From Bacteroidota bacterium (GTDB lineage Bacteria > Bacteroidota > Bacteroidia > Sphingobacteriales > Sphingobacteriaceae): DNA of 58,878 nucleotides. This document shows, one piece after another, positions 32,634 to 39,616 of the stretch. Location of the stretch: the NCBI GenBank assembly GCA_013289045.1, contig JABDAU010000014.1, positions 1-58,878 on the forward strand, in the 5' to 3' direction. The notes below the pieces were generated by a model. It saw only the letters and a program-made list of their open reading frames with translations. It did not search any database and had not been told where the DNA came from. A program made the translations under genes and the position numbers. Numbering within the stretch: position 1 is the stretch's first letter; every line of letters begins with the position of its first letter.

Positions 32634-35096
32634 TCACGCCGAAACCTTCTTATGCTTCTTCACCAAACTCTGGTAATCGATATAGTACAATATCTTTAGT
32701 GAGAAGTTGTTGTTTTTAGGCACATGCAGCGTATTCTCGAAATTCTGGAAATAGCCCTGCCGTGCCTGGTCATTGTCTATGAGGGATGAATTTTTCCAGT
32801 CGAAACTCAACTCGCTGCCGGGAGAGATCTCCCAAACGTACAGCATGTCGATGTTCCAGTCGTTGTAATTCATGTTGTTATCGGTATTGAAATGCTGCGA
32901 AACAAGCGGATCGAGCGCGCCGGTTTGGCCGAGATCATAATACTGCAGCACATTCAACCTCGACCAGTAATGACGCAGCCTGAAGGTAAGGCCCATCACA
33001 TCGTTAAAGGTGTATTTAATGTTGAAAATGTTCTCCAGCGTATACACATTGCGCAGCGCGAAAACGGGGTTGTTGCTGGCGCTGTCGACAGTAGAATAGC
33101 CGGTATTGTTGATGCGCGGGGTATAGGAAACGTTTTGCCCGAAAGAGAAATGATCACTTACGCGCAGGTTATAATAGAGCACAACATCGTGCCCGTAACC
33201 GCCGTGCGAATAGAATTTGCGGTAGAAATAATCGCCGCCCCATGAAAAGCGGGCCGCCGGGTTGTTGTTGTAATAGATGCCAAAATTGGCGTTCTCCGGC
33301 ACCTGGAAAACGCGACCTGCCACACGTGGTTCATAATAATCATTACCCTTATCATCATGACTGAAATTGAGGCCGATGTACGAAAAGTTCTTCAGCTTAA
33401 AATCAAAACCCAATATCTGGTTGAACCATTGGTAGGTCGACGGGTAATATTGGCGTGAATAGTACAGGTTGCCAAACACGTCCCACTGCGTAAACCAGCG
33501 TTTTGGGTTGTAATCGGCGTAAACCAGGTTCAGGTTATGGTCGAAATAGTTGTTGTTGTTCAGGATGCCGAGGTCGTTGGGGTTGTATTTGTTGTCTACA
33601 TGGTCTTCCGTCAGTAACCAGGTAAAGTTGCCCGAAGATTTACCGCCTGCCCATTCATAGCTATAGCCTGTCGACGGCTTGGTGCTTGCGCCATACAGGT
33701 TGCTCATCAGCGCAAAGCCGCGCAGCGTGTAGGTATTGGCCTTGTTGTTATATAAGCTGAACACCACGCCGCCTACATCGGCAGAATAATCCTTGCCAAA
33801 GCGGTCGACGTTGGTATTGATGAGCGTTACCGATGAGTTGTTGGCCAAATTCTGGTCCAGCACTAAAATATTGTAATTGGTATATGGCGAAGTTTCTACC
33901 TGTCGCTTGTGACCGAGGCTGTCCTGTATCACGGCGTTGGTAGGGTCTGTCACCGCATTAAATATGCCGATGCCCAACCCGCCGGAAGTTCGGCCGGTTA
34001 CCTTAAAGGCGTTGAGCAACTTGGTTTCGCTGGGGTTGCTGATCACCTGCTCGCCGGGTTTCAGGTTATCATAGGCCTCATTGTAATTGATCGGCGTACC
34101 GCCCACCCTGCGCGAGTAGAAGATATTGCCTTTGGTAAACAGCTCCGTGCCTTCGGTGAAAAAGGGCCTGTTCTCTACATATTTCACCTCGAAAGGCGTA
34201 AGGTTAAGCACCTGGTTGTCCGACTGCACCTGCCCGAAGTCCGGCACCAGCGTCAGATCCAGCGTAAAGCTTTCGTTGATGCCGTATTTCACATCCATCC
34301 CGCCATCAAACTGAACGGAGGTATTTTTAAGCCCGGGCGTATTGTAAGGGTAATGGTTTACGTAGGTGGAGATATACGGGTAAAAGCCCAGCCTCACCGG
34401 TGGCGTAATATGTTGTATACCGTTAAGGTCGCCCTCCTGGTTCACAAAGCCGTTCTTTTTCGGGTCGACAGGGCTCCAGAATAATTCCTTTTGCAAATAC
34501 TGCCTGCGGCGGACCAGCTGCAAGCCCCAGAACTGCACGTCTTTTTTGGCAAAACGCAATGCCGAATAGGGTACTTTTATCTCGGCTGTCCAGCCATCTT
34601 TATCAATGTGCGCCTTGCTCAGCCAAACAGCGTTCCAGGTTGCGTCTTCGGAATTTCCATTAGGATTTGGCGCATATTTGGCATCGAACTGAACACCTGC
34701 TGCGGTAACGTAAAAGCCCACGGCGTTTATGCCGTCGTGGTAGCAATCCAGCACCACGCCCACAAAGTCTGATGTGCCCACATTGTCGCGGTTCACCAGC
34801 TCATGCGCCACCTTCGAGGTTTTCTCGTACATGCGGGCACCGATGTAAATGGCGTTATCGTCATATAAGATCTTTACTTCCGTGCGGTCTTCTTTGCCTT
34901 CATGCCTGCCGGCCACGGGGCTTTGCTCAACAAAATCGGTGGCAATAGGCGCGTTCTTCCAGGCATCATCATCCAGCAGACCGTCTATTTTGGGCGGAGT
35001 AGTCGTTTTTACGGCTATGGTCCGTTTTACCGAATCTTGCGCAAAAACGGAACAGGCTAATAAGAAGAGCGAACAGATCAGTATAGTTAATTTCAT
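32634..35096 (-). CDS. DUF5916 outer-membrane protein with CBM9-like N-terminus
   Basis: An 820-residue exported protein with a signal peptide (KLTILICSLFLLACSVFA). The N-terminal 190 residues contain a CBM9-like carbohydrate-binding fold (PKIDGLLDDDAWKNAP and DDNAIYIGARMYE). The remainder fits DUF5916: alternating short aromatic strands and Asn/Asp-rich turns, consistent with a large beta-barrel, with FTEGTELFTKGNIFYSRRVG as a conserved portion. DUF5916 proteins are common in Bacteroidetes; their substrate is unknown. It is a single-gene minus-strand unit converging on the antitoxin/toxin pair, and its stop at 32634 is only 14 bases from the end of parE. Confidence 0.88.
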   Translation of the reverse strand: MKLTILICSLFLLACSVFAQDSVKRTIAVKTTTPPKIDGLLDDDAWKNAPIATDFVEQSPVAGRHEGKEDRTEVKILYDDNAIYIGARMYEKTSKVAHELVNRDNVGTSDFVGVVLDCYHDGINAVGFYVTAAGVQFDAKYAPNPNGNSEDATWNAVWLSKAHIDKDGWTAEIKVPYSALRFAKKDVQFWGLQLVRRRQYLQKELFWSPVDPKKNGFVNQEGDLNGIQHITPPVRLGFYPYISTYVNHYPYNTPGLKNTSVQFDGGMDVKYGINESFTLDLTLVPDFGQVQSDNQVLNLTPFEVKYVENRPFFTEGTELFTKGNIFYSRRVGGTPINYNEAYDNLKPGEQVISNPSETKLLNAFKVTGRTSGGLGIGIFNAVTDPTNAVIQDSLGHKRQVETSPYTNYNILVLDQNLANNSSVTLINTNVDRFGKDYSADVGGVVFSLYNNKANTYTLRGFALMSNLYGASTKPSTGYSYEWAGGKSSGNFTWLLTEDHVDNKYNPNDLGILNNNNYFDHNLNLVYADYNPKRWFTQWDVFGNLYYSRQYYPSTYQWFNQILGFDFKLKNFSYIGLNFSHDDKGNDYYEPRVAGRVFQVPENANFGIYYNNNPAARFSWGGDYFYRKFYSHGGYGHDVVLYYNLRVSDHFSFGQNVSYTPRINNTGYSTVDSASNNPVFALRNVYTLENIFNIKYTFNDVMGLTFRLRHYWSRLNVLQYYDLGQTGALDPLVSQHFNTDNNMNYNDWNIDMLYVWEISPGSELSFDWKNSSLIDNDQARQGYFQNFENTLHVPKNNNFSLKILYYIDYQSLVKKHKKVSA

Positions 35097-35273
35097 TCGT
35101 GTGTCAGTCAGAATATCTATAAGATGCTTTTTGCAACAGGTGTGTTACAATTTGACGTGTTAAATTTTGGTTAAATAATTTAACAGTCTTTTAGACAGGC
35201 GTTTAGACCAACCTAAACAACTTCCATTTTTTTCGGTATAACTGAAAAATAAATTTTGAAATCCGAATTATCA

Positions 35274-35289
35274 ATCGTAATATTGCGAT
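35274..35289. promoter_or_regulatory. arsR: ArsR operator 1
   Basis: ATCGTAATATTGCGAT is a 16-base near-perfect palindrome immediately upstream of the arsR ATG (35294). A second copy, ATCGTAATATTACAAT, lies before arsI. Repetition of the same rare palindrome twice in one operon is strong evidence for the ArsR binding site. Confidence 0.75.
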
Positions 35290-35293
35290 ATAT

Positions 35294-35623
35294 ATGGGGC
35301 TCACCAAAACAGAAATATTCACCGAAGCGCAAAATAAGCTGGCCGTGCAGTTAAAGGCGATTGCGCACCCGGCACGCATCGCCATTTTGCAGGAGCTTAT
35401 AAAAGCTAACGCCTGCATTTGCGGCGACCTGGTGGACGAACTTGGCTTAGCACAGGCGACCATATCACAACACCTAAAAGAATTGAAAAATGCGGGTTTG
35501 ATAAAAGGGACCATCGAAGGCGTCAGCGTATGCTATTGCATTGAGCCAATCGCCTGGGCGAATCTTGAAAAGGAATTGAATGGTTTATTCCAATCCTTCA
35601 AAAACCCTAAAACCTGCTGTTGA
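35294..35623 (+). CDS. arsR: ArsR-type arsenic-responsive repressor
   Basis: A 109-residue SmtB/ArsR winged helix that represses the operon and leaves DNA upon binding As(III). The DNA-binding part includes LKAIAHPARIAILQELI and LGLAQATISQHLKELKNAGL. Candidate metal ligands are C41 and C43 in NACICGDLVD, with further cysteines at SVCYC and the C-terminal CC. The CxC in the helix alpha-3 position is the typical ArsR type-1 site. It is the first gene of the operon, overlapped upstream by its own palindromic operator. Confidence 0.9.
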   Translation: MGLTKTEIFTEAQNKLAVQLKAIAHPARIAILQELIKANACICGDLVDELGLAQATISQHLKELKNAGLIKGTIEGVSVCYCIEPIAWANLEKELNGLFQSFKNPKTCC

Positions 35624-35641
35624 TTTTTTTTGAAATAATCC

Positions 35642-35657
35642 ATCGTAATATTACAAT
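35642..35657. promoter_or_regulatory. ArsR operator 2
   Basis: ATCGTAATATTACAAT is a second match to the palindrome before arsR, located in the arsR-arsI gap 20 bases before the arsI ATG. It probably lets ArsR repress an internal arsI promoter or strengthen repression of the whole operon. Confidence 0.7.
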
Positions 35658-35676
35658 AAAGTAAAAGGCAATAAAT

Positions 35677-36192
35677 ATGAAAACCGCACCCTTCCCCCGT
35701 ATGCACGTCAGCTTGTATGTAAGCGACATGCAAAAGACCATCGACTTTTATAATGCATTTTTCGGTCAGGAACCTGTGAAGATTAGAAAGGGATACACCA
35801 AATATGTGCTGGATGAACCCGCGCTGATTATTTCGTTTGTAGAGAATAGCGAAAGGGTGCAGCCGCATTTCGGGCATTTGGGTTTCCAGGTTGAAACGTT
35901 GGCGGAATTGAACGGGAGGCTACTCGCAGCACAAGCCGCGGGATTGGTTACCCGCGAGGAAATTGGCGCCAACTGTTGCTTTGCCAACCAGGATAAGTTT
36001 TGGGTGAGCGACCCCGACGGTGCGCAATGGGAAGTTTATTACTTTCATGCCGACGCAGAGTTTAACGACCCGCATTTTGAGGAACCCGCCGCTGCATGCT
36101 GTATAGCGCCTGCGGTTGAAGAAAAATTGGTTACGTTTAAAAACTTAGCTGCCGAAGCGGCCTGTTGTACCCCTGGCTCCGGCTGCTGCTAA
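35677..36192 (+). CDS. arsI: ArsI-type C-As lyase (glyoxalase/VOC fold)
   Basis: A 171-residue VOC-fold protein predicted to cleave the carbon-arsenic bond of methylarsenite. The Fe(II) ligands fit H10 (RMHVSLYV), H67 (HFGHLGF) and E119 (GAQWEVYY). The hallmark vicinal cysteine pair is C100-C101 in GANCCFANQDKFWVSDPDG, the substrate-binding site of ArsI. Additional CC pairs at 141-142, 163-164 and 170-171 form a cysteine-rich tail. CadI proteins share the fold, but the NCC motif and arsenic operon favour ArsI. Product methanol-derived aldehyde and As(III) would feed the aquaporin exit. Confidence 0.88.
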   Translation: MKTAPFPRMHVSLYVSDMQKTIDFYNAFFGQEPVKIRKGYTKYVLDEPALIISFVENSERVQPHFGHLGFQVETLAELNGRLLAAQAAGLVTREEIGANCCFANQDKFWVSDPDGAQWEVYYFHADAEFNDPHFEEPAAACCIAPAVEEKLVTFKNLAAEAACCTPGSGCC

Positions 36193-36201
36193 TTGAAAGA
36201 C

Positions 36202-36630
36202 ATGCTCATAGCACAAGCAACAAATCAGCGCGAAACTATTGCAGCGACATTATTATTGGCTAAGTTACCCATAGAAGACCTACCGGAAACGCTTGATAAT
36301 TTCCTGGTAGCAATCGAGAACGGACGGTTGATAGGTGTAATCGGGCTGGAGATATATGGCGACTATGGCCTGTTGCGCTCGCTTGCCGTATTGCCCGCGC
36401 ACCGTAACAAAGGTATTGCGGGTAAACTAATAGAGCGGTTGGAAAGTTTGGCGGGGTTAAAGGGCCTTAAAGAATTATACCTGCTTACAGAGACTGCTCC
36501 CGAATATTTCGCCTCAAAGGCATTTCAAAAGATCTCGCGGGATGAAGTGCCCGACGAAGTGAAAACATCTTCGGAGTTTAGCCATGTTTGCCCGGCATCA
36601 GCCATCGTGATGAAAAAGTCAATTTTATAA
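36202..36630 (+). CDS. GNAT acetyltransferase (ArsN2-like)
   Basis: A 142-residue GNAT protein. The acetyl-CoA-binding part LLRSLAVLPAHRNKGIAGKLI is intact, preceded by ENGRLIGVIGLEIYGDYG. In arsenic operons such enzymes (ArsN) are thought to detoxify trivalent organoarsenicals or glutamate-type arsenicals by acetylation. ATG 36202 was preferred to the TTG at 36193 that abuts the arsI stop. It is cotranscribed with arsI and arsC, with a 2-base gap to arsC. ArsN1 and ArsN2 subtypes cannot be separated by eye here. Confidence 0.8.
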   Translation: MLIAQATNQRETIAATLLLAKLPIEDLPETLDNFLVAIENGRLIGVIGLEIYGDYGLLRSLAVLPAHRNKGIAGKLIERLESLAGLKGLKELYLLTETAPEYFASKAFQKISRDEVPDEVKTSSEFSHVCPASAIVMKKSIL

Positions 36631-36632
36631 CT

Positions 36633-37049
36633 ATGAAAAATATCCTGGTCTTGTGTACCGGAAACAGTTGCCGCAGCCAGATTGCCGAGGGCTACCTGCG
36701 CCATTTTGCGGGAGATAAAGCAACAATTTATAGCGCGGGTATCGAAACCCACGGCGTGAACCCCAAAGCCATACAGGTGATGGCTGAAGACCATATCGAT
36801 ATCTCCAGCCATACCTCGAACAACGTGGATGAATACATGGGCATCCCGTTCGACTATGTGATCACTGTATGCGATAACGCGAACGAGGCCTGCCCGTACT
36901 TTCCGGGTAAAACTAAGCGTTTACATCAAAACTTTCCTGATCCGGCTAAAGCAAGCGGAACGCCTGAAGAAGTGCTGGACGAGTTTCGCCGCGTAAGGGA
37001 TCTGATCAAAGTTTATGCGGCGGACTTTGTGCAAACCCACCTGCAATGA
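36633..37049 (+). CDS. arsC: Arsenate reductase, thioredoxin-coupled
   Basis: A 138-residue low-molecular-weight phosphatase-type ArsC that reduces arsenate to arsenite. The catalytic P-loop CTGNSCR has C8 and R14, and the redox cysteines C80 and C87 (TVCDNANEACPYF) match the three-cysteine mechanism of Staphylococcus ArsC, recycled by thioredoxin. The start is ATG 36633 (MKNILVLC), after discarding 15 upstream codons of the longer frame. It overlaps the aquaporin start by 4 bases, so the two are coupled. Confidence 0.95.
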   Translation: MKNILVLCTGNSCRSQIAEGYLRHFAGDKATIYSAGIETHGVNPKAIQVMAEDHIDISSHTSNNVDEYMGIPFDYVITVCDNANEACPYFPGKTKRLHQNFPDPAKASGTPEEVLDEFRRVRDLIKVYAADFVQTHLQ

Positions 37050-37705
37050 GAAAATACACCGCCGAATTTATCGGCGCCTACATCCTTGTATTTTGCGGCA
37101 CCGGCGCCATGGTTATCGATCAACAAACCGGCGGAGCCATCGGCCATGCTGGGGTAGCCATAACCTGGGGATTGGTGGTGATGAGCCTGATCTACAGTAT
37201 CGGCAACATATCAGGCTGTCATATCAACCCTGCGGTGAGTATCGCTTTTACGGTGGCCGGTCGTTTTAAGGCGCGGTTACTGCCGGGTTATATCGCCGGT
37301 CAGCTGGCGGGTGCTTTGCTGGCCAGTCTTACGCTTAAATTCCTTTTCCCGGCCAGTCCGTTGTTGGGCGCAACACTGCCTGTGGGTTCGGAAATGCAGT
37401 CTTTTATACTGGAATTGCTGCTAACCTTCTTTTTAATGCTGGTGATCATGAACGTGGCGCTTGGCAGTAAAGAGCAGGGGCAAACTGCTGGCATTGCCAT
37501 AGGTGCGGTTGTCGGGCTGGAAGCTATGTTTGCCGGCCCCATCTGCGGCGCGTCCATGAACCCGGTACGGTCCTTTGCGCCGGCGCTGGTTTCAGGGCAT
37601 CTGGAACATCTTTGGCTGTACCTGGTCGCGCCTGTCGCGGGGGCTGTGCTGGCCATACCGTTATGGCGATATTTGGTGGGTGCGGATCAGAATTTTTCAC
37701 GGTAG
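37046..37705 (+). CDS. aqpS: Aquaglyceroporin of the arsenic operon (AqpS-like)
   Basis: A 219-residue MIP-family channel with six hydrophobic helices and both pore boxes: N61-P62-A63 in CHINPAVS, and N172-P173-V174 in GASMNPVRSF, the second being NPV instead of NPA. AqpS in some ars operons lets arsenite leave down its gradient once arsenate is reduced, replacing an energy-driven ArsB/Acr3 pump. The gene overlaps arsC by 4 bases and is last in the operon. No arsB/acr3/arsA gene is found in the window. General glycerol transport cannot be excluded. Confidence 0.9.
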   Translation: MRKYTAEFIGAYILVFCGTGAMVIDQQTGGAIGHAGVAITWGLVVMSLIYSIGNISGCHINPAVSIAFTVAGRFKARLLPGYIAGQLAGALLASLTLKFLFPASPLLGATLPVGSEMQSFILELLLTFFLMLVIMNVALGSKEQGQTAGIAIGAVVGLEAMFAGPICGASMNPVRSFAPALVSGHLEHLWLYLVAPVAGAVLAIPLWRYLVGADQNFSR

Positions 37706-37795
37706 CCTGGGCGTTTCCGCAGCCCGAGCCGTCATTGCTGTAATGGTTTATTAATTCGATGACAGATAGCTGATTTAATAAACTGAAGCCAGTAT

Positions 37796-38293
37796 ATGTT
37801 AAACATAACCGGATTTTTCCTATTTTTAATCATGTCCATTTTCCGTAAATACAGATCGATCATACTCTACAGCGCTGCACTGGCGCTTTTGCTGGTTTTA
37901 TTGCGATGGATGGAATGGCAATTTGTTTTAGTAAACAATTCCTTTGAGATCTATGCGGGCATTATTGCTATTATCTTCACATTGCTGGGCATATGGGTGG
38001 CCATGAAGGTTTCGAAACCGAAAACCATCCTCGTTGAAAAAGAGGTCCTGGTTAAATCCGGTCCCGAGTTCCGGATCAATGAAAAAGCAGCTAATGAGCT
38101 AGGACTAAGCAAACGTGAATTTGAGATCCTGGAACTGACGGCAAAGGGGTTAAGCAACCAGCAGATTGCGGACCAGCTGTTCCTGTCGTTGAATACCATA
38201 AAAACACATCTCTCGAACCTGTTCCTGAAATTGGACGTACAACGCCGTACCCAGGCGCTCGAAAAAGCCCGCCGGATTGGATTAATACCTTAA
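37796..38293 (+). CDS. Membrane-anchored LuxR-type regulator
   Basis: A 165-residue protein with two membrane helices at about 24-40 (SIILYSAALALLLVLLRWM) and 53-70 (IYAGIIAIIFTLLGIWVAM), then a cytoplasmic LuxR winged-helix domain (about 100-165, LSKREFEILELTAKGLSNQQ and TIKTHLSNLFLKL). This is a direct membrane-to-DNA regulator. The frame starts at ATG 37796, with an alternative ATG at 37832 (MSIFRKYRS) that may be the real start. The following gene is a DUF4199 membrane protein, a pairing often seen in Bacteroidetes. The sensed signal is unknown. Confidence 0.8.
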   Translation: MLNITGFFLFLIMSIFRKYRSIILYSAALALLLVLLRWMEWQFVLVNNSFEIYAGIIAIIFTLLGIWVAMKVSKPKTILVEKEVLVKSGPEFRINEKAANELGLSKREFEILELTAKGLSNQQIADQLFLSLNTIKTHLSNLFLKLDVQRRTQALEKARRIGLIP

Positions 38294-38395
38294 TACTTTG
38301 GTATGAAAAAGCCGCCTTTTTGCAAAATCACCCGAAAGTATGACTTTGATGACTAACAGAAAGCGGAATTTTACGACATCAAAAAAATTAAACAC

Positions 38396-38929
38396 ATGAA
38401 AAAGAGTACTTTATTATTAAGCCTGGCAGGCGGCGTTTTCGTTTCTATATTTATGGTTTTCCTGGTAAAGTATTGCGACACGCAGCATGCTATAACCAAC
38501 ATGCTGATCACTTATACGGCCATGGTGATTGCCTTCTCGGTAATATTTGTGGCGATAAAAAAAGAGCGTGATAAAAATGGCGGTGTGATCACATTTGGTA
38601 AAGCATTCCGTATAGGTTTAATCATCACAGCTATTACATCAACAATTTATGTGGCAGTATGGCTGGTGGATTATTATGAATTTATGCCCGACTTTATGGA
38701 TAAATACACTGCCGGAATCATACAACAACTGAAAGCAAGCCATCTTTCGCCGCAAGTATTAAAAGAAAAAATCGACCAGGCCAACCGGAATAAGGAATGG
38801 TATGGCTCATTTTTAGGAATGACTCTGGAAGGTTATAGGGAGATACTCCCGGCGGGTTTAATTGTATCAGTTATTGCCTCGTTGGTTTTAAAGCGTGGCG
38901 GGGGTAAAGAGCAGGTTGTTGCAGCCTGA
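38396..38929 (+). CDS. DUF4199 membrane protein
   Basis: A 177-residue integral membrane protein with four hydrophobic helices near 6-24, 33-53, 69-88 and 150-167. The polar segment (about 90-145, DYYEFMPDFMDKYTAG and REILPAGL) is typical of DUF4199, a Bacteroidetes-specific family of unknown role. It follows the LuxR-type membrane regulator by 102 bases and may be its partner. The end is basic (LVLKRGGGKEQVV). No signal peptide beyond helix 1. Confidence 0.82.
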   Translation: MKKSTLLLSLAGGVFVSIFMVFLVKYCDTQHAITNMLITYTAMVIAFSVIFVAIKKERDKNGGVITFGKAFRIGLIITAITSTIYVAVWLVDYYEFMPDFMDKYTAGIIQQLKASHLSPQVLKEKIDQANRNKEWYGSFLGMTLEGYREILPAGLIVSVIASLVLKRGGGKEQVVAA

Positions 38930-38941
38930 TCGATATAATTG

Positions 38942-39286
38942 TTAACGCTCTACAAGCACCGTTTCCATATCTGCTCTCTCGATAGTAAGATTAACGCTCC
39001 TGGCGCCTTTAGGACTTGTACAATGCGGCATGTTTTGCGGTATGGTAATACTGGCGCCAGGCGTTAACTCAAAAGTCTCACCGGGCGTTTCAATGATCAC
39101 GATTCCTTCCACGCCAATAAATGTTTCATCAGAATTTGGGTGAATATGCCATTGATAAGGACTGGTCATAATGCCCATTCTGACGATATGGTCATTTACG
39201 GTGCTGATGATTGTGTTGAAATAGAGAGCTTCGGTTGAATCGGCAATCGCTTTAAAATCTGTCTTTTCCAACTTATCGCCATTCAT
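38942..39286 (-). CDS. Cupin-domain protein
   Basis: A 114-residue cupin with the conserved motif 1 residues around WHIHPNSDETFIGVEG (H..H..E pattern) and motif 2 PQNMPHCTSPKG. Small cupins of this type can bind a metal and act as isomerases, sugar-binding or antioxidant proteins; no substrate is evident. The ATG start at 39286 lies 14 bases inside the end of an upstream 54-aa gene, so the two are translationally coupled. Confidence 0.85.
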   Translation of the reverse strand: MNGDKLEKTDFKAIADSTEALYFNTIISTVNDHIVRMGIMTSPYQWHIHPNSDETFIGVEGIVIIETPGETFELTPGASITIPQNMPHCTSPKGARSVNLTIERADMETVLVER

Positions 39287-39437
39287 TGCGCATCTGTTTT
39301 TGTATCTCTAAAGAATCCTCTTTTAGCTTTATAGTACCGCAATACCTTTTGGTATCTACCCCTTTAGTTACGTTAAGTTGCTCGGAAATAGCATCCATCT
39401 CCTTTTTATTTGCGCCTTTTTTTAAGATCAGTACCAT
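39273..39437 (-). CDS. Small protein (54 aa) overlapping the cupin gene
   Basis: A 54-residue charged protein starting MVLILKKGANKKEMDAISEQ and ending SLEIQKQMRNEWR. The KKGA(N/S)KKE beginning resembles small Bacteroidetes antitoxin-like proteins that normally precede a short toxin gene; here a cupin is found instead, overlapping by 14 bases. ATG 39437 is used because the longer frame to 39530 would run across a terminator hairpin (39497-39524). Function unknown; a regulatory or partner role with the cupin is the simplest reading. Confidence 0.6.
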   Translation of the reverse strand: MVLILKKGANKKEMDAISEQLNVTKGVDTKRYCGTIKLKEDSLEIQKQMRNEWR

Positions 39438-39491
39438 AGTAATTGAATTAATAATCAAATTTAAGATAACTCTATCAATTTCCATCCCAAC

Positions 39492-39524
39492 AAAAAGCCC
39501 TACCCCGGAAAACCGGGGCAGGGC
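39492..39524 (-). terminator. Terminator of the nrdJ transcript
   Basis: The stem GCCCTACCCCGG/CCGGGGCAGGGC with loop AAAA (39497-39524) is followed on the minus strand by TTTTT (A on plus 39492-39496). It lies about 90 bases downstream of the nrdJ stop. Confidence 0.8.
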
Positions 39525-39616
39525 CCACATAATTAACTTATATAACTGAACACTATATCCGGGTGGTTGAGTACCCGGATATGAGTACGAAGGGGGAATT
39601 CAATTATAGATTTTTA

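Noticed and set aside
39437..39530. Longer start for the 54-aa gene
   Set aside because: The extra residues would be translated through the nrdJ terminator stem; the internal ATG at 39437 is the better start.
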